Positions 51,658 through 60,134 of a stretch of DNA of 64,000 nt are shown here, one piece after another (the stretch's first letter is position 1; each line of letters starts with the position of its first letter). The notes under the pieces are model-generated. The model searched no databases. It was not told the origin of the DNA and saw only the letters and a list, made by a program, of their open reading frames with translations. Location of the stretch: contig NZ_BILW01000027.1 of the NCBI RefSeq assembly GCF_004000765.1, forward strand, positions 1-64,000, read 5' to 3'. The position numbers and the translations under genes were made by a program. Source of the stretch: Paenibacillus chondroitinus NBRC 15376 (GTDB lineage: Bacteria; Bacillota; Bacilli; Paenibacillales; NBRC-103111).

Positions 51658-53975
51658 CTCAAGATTCGGGATTTCACGTTTTCGGTATTCGGCATCTATC
51701 TCCTGCAGGTGCTCATCATCTGCTCGCTTTCTTGGATGAGATAAGGCCCACAGCTGTGCTCGTAGAAGGACCGAGCGATGCAAGTCCATATATCGAAGAG
51801 TTATCATCGTCCGGCGTTGTTCCGCCAATTGCCATTTTGGCCTATACCAATGAACTGCCTGTAAGAACCTTGCTGTATCCATATGCTTCTTACTCACCGG
51901 AATATCAGGCTTTTCAATGGGCGAGTCGAAATTCGGCACTGGCAGCTTTCATTGATTTGCCTTCTGAGCACGCTTTGGCGTTGTATGAGCAAAGACAGCG
52001 AACGTCATTTATTTCTGAAGCCGCAAAGGCAGAAGAATACCAGACGTATGTTCATCAGCAGAGAACGCTGTATCAGCAGCTTGCTGAACTCTCGGAGGAG
52101 CCGGATTATGAGGCTTATTGGGAGCGGCATTTTGAGCATAATCTTCAAAAAAACGCCTACCGGATGAGCATACATCAATATTCATTGCAAATGAGGGAGC
52201 TGACCGCTCCACAAGAAATGAAGTTCGCGCCTCAGGAAACGGCTTATAACGAGATTCGTGAAGCATACATGCGGCGTAAAATTCAAGAAACAATCGCATC
52301 CGGTCATGCACCTGAGAAAATCGTTGTCGTCACCGGTGCGCACCATGCCTCGGCTTTGGATTTCCGGTTCCCTTCTATGACGGATCAAGAGTTGAATGGG
52401 CTGCCAAAGACAGCAACGAAGTTAACACTAATGCCCTATTCCTACTATAAGCTTTCTTCGCATTCCGGCTACGGAGCCGGGAATCAGGCACCTGCTTATT
52501 TCGAACTCCTCTGGCAGTGTTTGCAAAAAGGGGATCTTAAGCGACTACCCGCTTTGTATTTCTCACAGGTAGCCGTTCATCTCAGGGAGCAGGGGACACA
52601 CCGATCTACAGCTTCGCTTATTGAGGCGGTAAGGCTCTCCGAAGCTCTTGCTGCGATGCATGAAGGCAGCCAGCCGACGTGGAGGGATATGCGGGATGCG
52701 GCGATGGTATGTCTTGGTTATGGGGAACTTTCGACCATTTCCGAAGCCCTGGCAAGAACCGATATAGGCACAGCAATTGGGAGATTGCCTGAAGGCGTCA
52801 GTCAAACGCCTATTCAAGACGATCTGAACAGAGAGCTTAGCAGGCTTAAGCTTAGCAAGTTTAAGTCTGCGGTTGCGACAACGTTAGAACTGGATTTACG
52901 TGAAAATCGCAGGGTGAAGTCGGAGGAAGCCGCTTTTCTGGATTTAAAACGTTCAATTTTCTTACAGCGGTTGGAGCTTCTGGGCATTAGCTTCGCCAAG
53001 AAACAAAGAGTTAATCAAGCATCAGCTTCGTGGGCAGAGGTATGGGTGCTGCAATGGACGCCGGAAGCTGAAATCCAGGCGGTGGAATCAACCCTCAAGG
53101 GGGAGACTATCGAATTGGCGGCGGCATATGCGCTAAAAGAAAGACTCGATAGCTGTGCAGACATTGCCGAAGCTTCACGCATCATTCGAATCGCTTGTGA
53201 TTGTGATTTGACAGTGCTGATGGAGCAAGCCACATCCGCGCTGCAAGGGCTTGCTGTGGACGCAGGCAGCTTTGAACAAGTCGCTGCAGCGGCTTACGAA
53301 CTATCAGTCTTGATCCGATATGGATCAATCCGCCGAATTGAAACCAACAGCCTGCTTCCGCTGCTCCGGCAATTGTTCCTACGAGGAACGCTGCTGCTCA
53401 TGGACGCTTCGAGCTGTAACGATGATGCCGCTCACGGCATGGTCCGCGCGATGCAATCTTTGAACACGATAGCTCAAGATGAGTTTGAAGTGGTGGACGA
53501 TCTTTTATGGTTCAGCAAACTGCAGGAGCTGGCTTCGCGGGATGATCGCAATGCGAAGCTTTCGGGCTTCGCCTTCGCCATCTTGCTTGAACGGAATGAT
53601 ATAACGGATGAACGTGTTGCACAAGAGGTTTCGCGACGGCTCTCACCGGGGATTCCCGTGGATCTTGGGGCAGGCTGGTTCGAAGGGATGTCCATGCGCA
53701 ATCGGTATGCGTTATTGTCGCGAGTAACACTATGGCAGCAGCTTGATACGTATATCGGATCACTTGAAAAAGAGGCCTTCCATCGTTCGCTTGTTTTTCT
53801 GCGTCGGGCTTTTGGCTCGTTTGAGCCACGGGAAAAGGCGGTAGTTGCTGAAATGATGGGCGACATCTGGGGTGTTGACACAGATCGAACAGGAGCTGCT
53901 TTGCAGCAGCCTCTTAGTGAGGAAGAGAAGGGGAAGCTGGATGAGCTCAATGATTTTGACTTTGGAGATTTGTAG
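51615..53975 (+). CDS. DUF5682-family protein
   Basis: 786 residues, starting 43 bases inside the moxR gene after GAGGA. The first 300 residues hold the conserved part: HVFGIRHLSPAGAHH (His27, His34, His35), VLVEGPSDA (Glu51) and TGAHHASALDF (His243, His244). These Glu/His positions suggest a metal site like that of TraB/TIKI/EreA-type hydrolases, though that relation is inference. The second half is helical and may bind the MoxR or VWA partners. Known only from cassettes of this type, so it is the best candidate for the effector enzyme. Confidence 0.8.
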   Translation: MEKSVLRMLGDEQLAQDSGFHVFGIRHLSPAGAHHLLAFLDEIRPTAVLVEGPSDASPYIEELSSSGVVPPIAILAYTNELPVRTLLYPYASYSPEYQAFQWASRNSALAAFIDLPSEHALALYEQRQRTSFISEAAKAEEYQTYVHQQRTLYQQLAELSEEPDYEAYWERHFEHNLQKNAYRMSIHQYSLQMRELTAPQEMKFAPQETAYNEIREAYMRRKIQETIASGHAPEKIVVVTGAHHASALDFRFPSMTDQELNGLPKTATKLTLMPYSYYKLSSHSGYGAGNQAPAYFELLWQCLQKGDLKRLPALYFSQVAVHLREQGTHRSTASLIEAVRLSEALAAMHEGSQPTWRDMRDAAMVCLGYGELSTISEALARTDIGTAIGRLPEGVSQTPIQDDLNRELSRLKLSKFKSAVATTLELDLRENRRVKSEEAAFLDLKRSIFLQRLELLGISFAKKQRVNQASASWAEVWVLQWTPEAEIQAVESTLKGETIELAAAYALKERLDSCADIAEASRIIRIACDCDLTVLMEQATSALQGLAVDAGSFEQVAAAAYELSVLIRYGSIRRIETNSLLPLLRQLFLRGTLLLMDASSCNDDAAHGMVRAMQSLNTIAQDEFEVVDDLLWFSKLQELASRDDRNAKLSGFAFAILLERNDITDERVAQEVSRRLSPGIPVDLGAGWFEGMSMRNRYALLSRVTLWQQLDTYIGSLEKEAFHRSLVFLRRAFGSFEPREKAVVAEMMGDIWGVDTDRTGAALQQPLSEEEKGKLDELNDFDFGDL

Positions 53976-53978
53976 CCT

Positions 53979-55190
53979 ATGACAATGATTGATCAAGAAC
54001 AATTGAACCGTTGGCGGTTGGTTCTAGGCGCAGCTTCCGAAGAAAAGCTGCAGTCTTTCGGTACAGGCGGAGTTCATCTTGACGAGGAGTCGAGGCTGAT
54101 GGATGAGGCTCTGGCTGCGATCTATGACGACACTTCAGCCGGCAGTGCAGAGTCCGGTGTAGATACTGGCGGCTCTCGCAAAGCAGGACTGGGGGCATCC
54201 GCTCCTAAGCTCGCCAAATGGCTAGGCGATATTCGCACTTTTTTTCCACCGGATGTCGTATCCGTCATTCAAGCGGACGCCATCGAGCGCAAAGGATTGC
54301 ATCAACTGCTTTATGAGCCGGAACTTCTGTCACAAGTCAAGCCGGATATTCAGATGGTTGCCACGTTAATGGCGCTAAAAGGTAAAATTCCGGAGAGGAC
54401 CAAAGAAACGGCAAGGCAGCTGGTCAAAGCCGTTGTTGATGAAATCGTAAAACGGCTTTCCCAGGATTTGCGCCGTGCAGTTACAGGCGCGCTAAACCGC
54501 AGGCAGCATTCGCCCCTGCCATCTGCTACAGGGTTGGACTGGAACACAACCATTCGCAAAAATCTCAAACATTACGACAAGGAACGCGGACTTCTGCTGC
54601 CGGAAAAGGTTTATTTCTTTGATCGTGCTCGCCGAAGCAAGGAGTGGACGGTCATCCTGGACATTGACCAAAGCGGTTCGATGGCAGGATCTGTCATCTA
54701 TGCCTCAATTATTGGTTCGATTTTCGCCAGTATGCCAGCACTGGATACACGTGTGGTTGCTTTCGACACCGAGGTCGTTGATTTGAGCGAGCAGTGTGCA
54801 GAGGATCCCGTCGATATGCTATTTGGGATTCAGCTAGGCGGAGGGACTGACATTAACAAGTCGATCTCCTACTGTTCCTCTTTTATCACGGAACCCAAAA
54901 AAACATTGTTTATCTTGGTCTCGGATCTCTATGAAGGTGGCAATCGTACGGAAATGCTGCAAAGGCTTATCGACATGCATCAAACCGGCGTGAAAACCAT
55001 ATGCTTGCTCGCTTTATCCGATGAGGGAGTACCTTCCTATGACGAAGCTGTTGCCAAAAAGCTGTCCCAATACGGCATTCCTTGCTTTGGTTGTTCACCG
55101 GATAAGCTGCCCGAGTTGATTGAAGGGGCTCTGAAAGGGCACGATCTTTCAATGCTTGCGGAGAAAGTGAAGCAAGGACAGGGGAAATAG
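53979..55190 (+). CDS. VWA-domain protein, MoxR partner
   Basis: 403 residues, three bases after the previous stop. The N-terminal 200 residues are helical with an Arg-rich patch (RRAVTGALNRRQHS). The von Willebrand A domain starts at about 222 (EWTVILDIDQSGSMAGS) with the metal site Asp230-x-Ser232-x-Ser234; Thr290 or Asp291 in GGGTD and the later LVSDLYEGG complete it. VWA proteins of this CoxE-like group bind MoxR ATPases. Last gene of the cassette; the gap to yhaM has only a weak GC-rich hairpin. Confidence 0.88.
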   Translation: MTMIDQEQLNRWRLVLGAASEEKLQSFGTGGVHLDEESRLMDEALAAIYDDTSAGSAESGVDTGGSRKAGLGASAPKLAKWLGDIRTFFPPDVVSVIQADAIERKGLHQLLYEPELLSQVKPDIQMVATLMALKGKIPERTKETARQLVKAVVDEIVKRLSQDLRRAVTGALNRRQHSPLPSATGLDWNTTIRKNLKHYDKERGLLLPEKVYFFDRARRSKEWTVILDIDQSGSMAGSVIYASIIGSIFASMPALDTRVVAFDTEVVDLSEQCAEDPVDMLFGIQLGGGTDINKSISYCSSFITEPKKTLFILVSDLYEGGNRTEMLQRLIDMHQTGVKTICLLALSDEGVPSYDEAVAKKLSQYGIPCFGCSPDKLPELIEGALKGHDLSMLAEKVKQGQGK

Positions 55191-55313
55191 GGAGCTGGAC
55201 GAAGTGCGGCGGCTAGTCGCTCCCGACCGCCGCCGCCGAATCTATGAATGAATTCAGCCATTTTTGTCATTTTCATAGTATAATAGTTCCTAATGACATG
55301 TGGAGGAACTAAA

Positions 55314-56270
55314 ATGACATTAATTAAACAGCTTCAGGCACCAGAAGAATTTGTTGGATTTTATCTCATTAAAGAATTGGAAATTAAGCAAACGAATACG
55401 ACGCCTGCGAAGGATTTCATGGATATTGTGCTGTGTGATGCCAGCGGGCAGATTTCGGCGAAAATGTGGGACGTCAGCGCTGCAGATAAGGAAACCTTTT
55501 TCCCAATGACATTGGTGAAGGTTCAAGGGCTGGTTCAAACCTATCGCGATAGATTGCAAGTGAAAATTGGTAGAATACGCAAGGTATTGCCGGAAGATGG
55601 CGTACAAATGACTGATTTCATTCGGTCGGCTCCTATCAGTCCAGTCGATCTTATTCATACCATAAATGGTGTTCTGGAAAGCATTGAGAATCCCAACATC
55701 AAATCGATCGTTTCTTTCTGTGTGGCGAAGGTTGGGGAGAAGCTTAATCACTATCCTGCTGCCAAAACACATCATCATGCCTATTTCGCCGGGCTAGCCT
55801 ATCACATTGTGCGGATGCTGGAAATTGGCGAATTCATCTGCAAGCAGCGCCCGTTTCTTAATCCGGATTTGATCAAAGCGGGCATCATTTTGCATGATAT
55901 TGCGAAACCGGAGGAGATGATTGCGCAGCTGGGCATCGTGACGGAGTACAGCGTGCAAGGTAAGCTGCTCGGTCATATTTCGATGGCGTCGAATTGGATT
56001 ACGGAGGCGGCTTTGCATCATGCGCTAGATTTGCAATCCGATGTCGTGATCGGTCTGCAGCATATCGTGTTGTCGCATCATAATTTGCCGGAATGGGGAA
56101 GCCCGGTGCTGCCGCAAATTCCTGAGGCTGTTGCTTTGCACTATATCGATTCGATGGATGCGAAGCTGCAGATGGTCGAGGATACGCTGCAAGTGACTCC
56201 GGAGACGGACGCATGGACGCCTATGATTCGCGGACTAGAGAATAAGGCGATGTATCGTTTGAATTTATAA
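55314..56270 (+). CDS. yhaM: 3'-5' exoribonuclease YhaM
   Basis: 318 residues from ATG 55314 after TGGAGGAAC; an in-frame ATG at 55293 precedes that site. An OB-fold nucleic-acid-binding domain covers residues about 10-95 and an HD domain follows: HHHAYFAGLAYH near 153-164 and the His-Asp pair at 194-195 in ILHDIAKPEE. YhaM degrades RNA and DNA from the 3' end with Mn2+ or Co2+ in Bacillus. Though next to the cassette, it is a common Bacillota housekeeping gene with its own start signals and terminator. Confidence 0.93.
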   Translation: MTLIKQLQAPEEFVGFYLIKELEIKQTNTTPAKDFMDIVLCDASGQISAKMWDVSAADKETFFPMTLVKVQGLVQTYRDRLQVKIGRIRKVLPEDGVQMTDFIRSAPISPVDLIHTINGVLESIENPNIKSIVSFCVAKVGEKLNHYPAAKTHHHAYFAGLAYHIVRMLEIGEFICKQRPFLNPDLIKAGIILHDIAKPEEMIAQLGIVTEYSVQGKLLGHISMASNWITEAALHHALDLQSDVVIGLQHIVLSHHNLPEWGSPVLPQIPEAVALHYIDSMDAKLQMVEDTLQVTPETDAWTPMIRGLENKAMYRLNL

Positions 56271-56313
56271 AAAAACCGTTAGGGCATTCATCATGCTCTG
56301 ACGGTTTTTTTTT
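56271..56313 (+). terminator. Terminator after yhaM
   Basis: AAACCGTTAGGGCA pairs with TGCTCTGACGGTTT, seven-base loop, then T8. Confidence 0.9.
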
Positions 56314-56351
56314 GAAAGTTAAGAATGAATCTACTCAAATAACTATTTTTC

Positions 56352-56573
56352 GTTGTAAAGACGGCTGTGCGGCAGAGTTGATGGGCTACGCTGCATTACA
56401 TACAACGTAATGGTGTAGTCAGACCGCGAATGCGGTCTTTCGTTGCACATCGTACAACCATTTGTTGTAAAAGGTGAATTGTAACCGGTTTAAATGCAAC
56501 AATTGTTGTATGATGTACAATATAGAGGCGAAGTGAGGCCCCTTTACGGCCAAATGCTTGCGCAAAATACAAC
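56352..56573. repeat. Cluster of TACAAC/GTTGTA inverted motifs in a gene-free gap
   Basis: Six exact copies of TACAAC or its complement (56352, 56401, 56453, 56464, 56505, 56568) lie in 222 bases, including TACAAC-N5-GTTGTA at 56453-56469 and GCAACAATTGTTG at 56496. A GACCGC/GCGGTC hairpin is at 56422-56437. The gap lies between convergent genes, so this is unlikely to be a promoter. No ORF is credible. Confidence 0.5.
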
Positions 56574-56616
56574 ATAGCCGCACTGTCGCTGCGATCGCTC
56601 CAGCTGTTCCTCCTGG

Positions 56617-56720
56617 AGGGGAACTACAGGGCTCTATTTCATCGAAATAGGCTCCTCTTCACGTGGAGGAGAACTGACGTCCTCTATTTGTCTGTTTTCT
56701 TGAAGAAATCGGGGTTAGGC
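56617..56720. repeat. Dispersed intergenic repeat, partial copy 4
   Basis: Starts GGAGGGGAACTACAGGGCTC like copies 1 and 3 and contains a GAACTGACGTCCTCTATTTGTC inner unit, but the right end CCCTGTAGTTCC is missing. Confidence 0.6.
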
Positions 56721-56752
56721 GGACGACGAAGTCGTTTATCCTTGCTTGCTAA

Positions 56753-57211
56753 TCAAAGCTCCAGCCCAGTCCCCTGCTTAAAACGTTTGATCACCACTTG
56801 CGTATTCACGCGAACGACCCCAACCCGTTTATAGATGTTCTGATACAAAAATGCCTCTAACGCGGCGTCATCTTTCAGCAGAGCATGCATATGCAGCGAA
56901 CTGCTTCCTGTCATTTGATAAATCGAGATGACATTGGGATCCGCCGATAGTTGATTGCCCACCTCTTCAGCAAAACGCGGTTCAACCTCCACTTCGAAAA
57001 AAGCACTGACGACCTTGCCTAGCTTTGTTGCATTCAATCGAATGGTGAAGTTCTCGATGACCTCATTGTCGATTAGGTTTTCGACACGTTTTTGAATAGC
57101 TACACGCGACAGATTAAGGATTTCGCCAATTTTGGCGTAGGAAAGGCGGCCATTCTCATGCAGCAGCCTGATAATTTCTTGATCCACATGATCGAGATGT
57201 GGGAGATCCAT
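56753..57211 (-). CDS. Lrp/AsnC-family transcriptional regulator
   Basis: 152 residues after AAGGAG. Helix-turn-helix at about 10-55 (IIRLLHENGRLSYAKIGEILNLSRVAIQKRVENL) and a C-terminal RAM domain (VVSAFFEVEVEP, then MTGSSSLHMHALLKD). Such proteins sense amino acids or other small molecules and often control a neighbouring catabolic or transport unit. It is divergent from the amidohydrolase gene across a 276-base gap holding a strong promoter and an inverted repeat, so it is the likely regulator of that cluster. Confidence 0.9.
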   Translation of the reverse strand: MDLPHLDHVDQEIIRLLHENGRLSYAKIGEILNLSRVAIQKRVENLIDNEVIENFTIRLNATKLGKVVSAFFEVEVEPRFAEEVGNQLSADPNVISIYQMTGSSSLHMHALLKDDAALEAFLYQNIYKRVGVVRVNTQVVIKRFKQGTGLEL

Positions 57212-57315
57212 TATGACACAACTCCTTACACAGAAAAATATATACAGATGATTATAAAAAACATATTTTCACGAAAAAACAGCACCGATACCTTCGAAAA
57301 TCAAAAAATGTTAAT

Positions 57316-57353
57316 CAGTTTGACAATAATCTAATAAAAAACGTTACAAACTG
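57316..57353. promoter_or_regulatory. Inverted repeat, candidate operator of the Lrp-type regulator
   Basis: CAGTTTG (57316-57322) and CAAACTG (57347-57353), 24 AT-rich bases apart, in the divergent gap 25 bases upstream of the promoter's -35. The AT-rich spacing suits Lrp-type binding. Confidence 0.4.
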
Positions 57354-57377
57354 TTTGGTTTTCATTTACAAGTGACG

Positions 57378-57406
57378 TTGACGGAAAAGATTGCCGCTCC
57401 TATAAT
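57378..57406 (+). promoter_or_regulatory. Promoter of the catabolic cluster
   Basis: TTGACG (57378-57383), a 17-base spacer and a perfect TATAAT (57401-57406), 81 bases before the start. The leader contains three AACATAA-like repeats. Confidence 0.8.
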
Positions 57407-57487
57407 CATGTTAATAAACATAACACATAAACATAAAGTTTTAAATGGTGTTATAAAAGTTAACGTTTGAAGGGTGGCGGCAATCGA

Positions 57488-58873
57488 ATGTCCAAAAAGC
57501 TGATCTACAACGGTACGATTATGACCATGAATGCCACCAATCAGATATTCAAACCAGGTTACGTCTATCTGGAGCACGATGTCATCGTGGAAGTGGGAGC
57601 ATGGAGCGAAGATGGAAGAATGGATGACCTTAAGGCAGAAGCGGCATATGTCTACGATGCAAAAGGGAAAGTTGTGATACCTGGCATCATCAACGGGCAT
57701 ACGCATTTGTTTCAGACGTTCATGCGAGGCGTTTCCGATCACTCCCCGCTTGCGCAGTGGCTGAAGGAGATCATTTGGCCGATGAGCTTGGCGATGGAGC
57801 CCGAAGATTTCTATTTAGCTGCATTGATCGGATGCATTGAAAATCTGAAATCGGGCGCCACTTACATCATGGATCACCATTATATCCATACCTACCCGGA
57901 GAATGACGCGAGTGTGCTGCGGGCCATGATCGATTCCGGCATTCGCGGGCATTTGGCCCGAGGTGGATCTGACTTGGCCGGGGAAGTCCGATTGCGGGAG
58001 ACCGAGGAACAGATCTTTGGCGCCACGGACCGCTTGCTTGATGAATGGGAAGGAGCAGCTTCAGGACGAATCCGCATCGCGCTTGGTCCGCTCAATTTAT
58101 ATGGCTGTTCGCGTGGTTATCTGGAGCGGGCGGCGGTTTTCAGCCGGGATCGCCATCTCATTTCACATGTGCACGTGGCGGAAACGAGCGAGCAAATCGA
58201 TACGACGATGGCACGTTATGGGCTGCGCAACTTGGAGCTCCTGAATGAAGTTGGGCTTCTGGGCGAGCAAACGCAGGTTGTGCATGGGGTTTGGCTGGAT
58301 GACGGCGAGCTGGCCATGATTCGCGACCAAGGGGCATCGGTTATCCACTGCCCTGTCTCCAACATGTATTTAGCATCCGGCGTTGCCCGAGTGCCTGAGA
58401 TGCTGAGCATGGGCATAAATGTTGCATTGGGGACGGACGGTCCCGGCAGCAATAACTGCCAAGACAATTTAGAAGTTCTAAAGTTCACAGCCTGCTTGCA
58501 CAAGGTGAATGAGCTGGATGCAACTTTACTGCCTCCGATGGATGTGCTGCGCATGGCGACGGTGAATGGCGCGAAGGCGGTTGGAAGGAGCGATGAGTTG
58601 GGCAGTCTGGAGCCTGGCAAAAAGGCAGATCTGGTTGCGGTAGATATGATGAAGGCACATATCAGCCCTGTCCATCGTGCCTCTTCCGCCTTGGTGTACA
58701 ATGCGAACGGCAATGACGTGGATCTTGTCATCGTCGGCGGCAACGTCGTTGTCGACAAAGGCGTATGCACCTGGGTGGATGAGCAGGAGATTTTACAGAG
58801 AGCACAAGCAAGGGTCAACGTCCTGCGTGCCAAATTAGCTGGAAAATATCCTATTTTCGCAGACAACGAGTAG
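57488..58873 (+). CDS. Amidohydrolase, 8-oxoguanine deaminase / TRZ-ATZ-like
   Basis: 461 residues from ATG 57488. Metal ligands of the amidohydrolase superfamily are visible: His71 and His73 in INGHTHLFQTF, the His of SHVHVAETSEQ, QVVHGVWL, and Asp in LGTDGPGSNNCQDN. This pattern fits the hydroxydechloroatrazine/8-oxoguanine/guanine-type deaminases acting on N-heterocycles. First gene of the plus-strand cluster. Exact substrate unknown; a purine- or triazine-like ring is likely. Confidence 0.85.
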   Translation: MSKKLIYNGTIMTMNATNQIFKPGYVYLEHDVIVEVGAWSEDGRMDDLKAEAAYVYDAKGKVVIPGIINGHTHLFQTFMRGVSDHSPLAQWLKEIIWPMSLAMEPEDFYLAALIGCIENLKSGATYIMDHHYIHTYPENDASVLRAMIDSGIRGHLARGGSDLAGEVRLRETEEQIFGATDRLLDEWEGAASGRIRIALGPLNLYGCSRGYLERAAVFSRDRHLISHVHVAETSEQIDTTMARYGLRNLELLNEVGLLGEQTQVVHGVWLDDGELAMIRDQGASVIHCPVSNMYLASGVARVPEMLSMGINVALGTDGPGSNNCQDNLEVLKFTACLHKVNELDATLLPPMDVLRMATVNGAKAVGRSDELGSLEPGKKADLVAVDMMKAHISPVHRASSALVYNANGNDVDLVIVGGNVVVDKGVCTWVDEQEILQRAQARVNVLRAKLAGKYPIFADNE

Positions 58874-58934
58874 TTTTTCACATTTTTTCAGAGGCTCAAA
58901 TGATGTTCATAAATTCCGTAGGAGGATGATAGTT

Positions 58935-59930
58935 ATGGCCTTACAACGTCTACATGATCCCGTTCTGGAAAATGATTGGCATGCGGTGTACCTCGCGTCA
59001 GAACTGAAGGAGCAGCCTGTTGGTGTCATTATTTTAGGCGAAAGAGTCGCGCTTTACCGTTCCAGCAAGGGGGTTCATGCCATGCAGGACCTATGCGTTC
59101 ATCGTGGAGCGATGCTTTCCAAAGGTTGGGTGCAAAACGATGCTTTAGTCTGCCCATACCACGGTTGGCAATATGATTCCTCTGGCCAATGTGTGTGTAT
59201 TCCCGCACAGCCCAAGGGGGAGAAAATCCCGCCAAGAGCCAAAGCCCAGCTTTTCCATTGTGAAGAAAAATACGGCTTTATTTGGGTATGTATCGGTGAG
59301 CCGACAGCACCGCTGCCTCATTTCGACGAGTTTGCCAATCCGGAATTTCGTCCACTGCCATGCGGCCCATATAAGGTGGCGGCGGCGGGTACGAGAGTGA
59401 TTGAAAACTTTACGGATTTCGCCCATCTGATGTTCGTCCACCAGAATTTGCTGGGACACCCGGACTATGCGGAGCTGCCTGACTTCGAGGTCATCAAAGA
59501 AAAAGAACGGATTTATATTGAACATATTCCGATTTTTCAGCCTGTAGCCCATTCCGGTTCAGATAAAAGTGAAGGAACGACTTACGTGTATAGGAAGGAA
59601 GTATACCGGCCACTATCGGCACGACTAAGCAAAGCGGATCCGAGCAACGGCCAAACCCTGTGGATTATGCTGACGGTCCTCCCTGTGGCCGCAGAAGAAT
59701 GTATTGTTCACATGATGGTGTCACGTAATTATGCTTTTGATGTGGATGATGCGAATTTCATCCGTTTTCAGGATATTGTCTTTGATCAAGATGCCAAGGT
59801 GATTGAGACGCAGAAACCGGAGCTGCTCCCGCTTGATCTGCAAGTGGAGCTTAATCACAAGGTAGACAGGTTTTCTATCGCTTATCGCCGTTGGTTACGG
59901 GAACTGGGAGTTAAGGTTGGCGTCGTATGA
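58935..59930 (+). CDS. Rieske non-heme iron oxygenase, alpha subunit type
   Basis: 331 residues from ATG 58935, placed nine bases after AGGAGG; ATG 58926 directly abuts that site. The Rieske centre is Cys54-x-His56 and Cys73-x2-His76 (CVHRGA, CPYHGW). The mononuclear iron site is Asp161, His164 and His169 in NFTDFAHLMFVHQ. The length and TLWIMLTVLPVAAEE region resemble vanillate demethylase and similar O- or N-demethylases. It needs an electron donor; the flavodoxin-type protein at 62628 could serve but is not a classical reductase. Terminates without an obvious hairpin. Confidence 0.9.
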   Translation: MALQRLHDPVLENDWHAVYLASELKEQPVGVIILGERVALYRSSKGVHAMQDLCVHRGAMLSKGWVQNDALVCPYHGWQYDSSGQCVCIPAQPKGEKIPPRAKAQLFHCEEKYGFIWVCIGEPTAPLPHFDEFANPEFRPLPCGPYKVAAAGTRVIENFTDFAHLMFVHQNLLGHPDYAELPDFEVIKEKERIYIEHIPIFQPVAHSGSDKSEGTTYVYRKEVYRPLSARLSKADPSNGQTLWIMLTVLPVAAEECIVHMMVSRNYAFDVDDANFIRFQDIVFDQDAKVIETQKPELLPLDLQVELNHKVDRFSIAYRRWLRELGVKVGVV

Positions 59931-60047
59931 ATTTACTTAATGTTCGTTTTTAAGTGTAAATAACAGCTTGTCATTCACTCTATTCTTGAAAATATAATAA
60001 AAAGGCGTACTTTTATTGTAATTAAACACAAAACGTTAGCATCTTCG

Positions 60048-60077
60048 TTGACGTGCATAGACGATCAATTCTATATT
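60048..60077 (+). promoter_or_regulatory. Candidate promoter before the substrate-binding lipoprotein gene
   Basis: TTGACG (60048-60053), 18-base spacer, TATATT (60072-60077). The rest of the gap 59931-60134 is AT-rich with no gene. Confidence 0.5.
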
Positions 60078-60134
60078 TGACTAAAGGTCGATAAGTACTT
60101 TGTAGAGATAACCAAATATGGAGGGGATGTTCAA

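Noticed and set aside
51148-51939. Minus-strand open frame of 263 codons
   Set aside because: Antisense to moxR and DUF5682, crossing their overlap; no ribosome binding site and an atypical composition.
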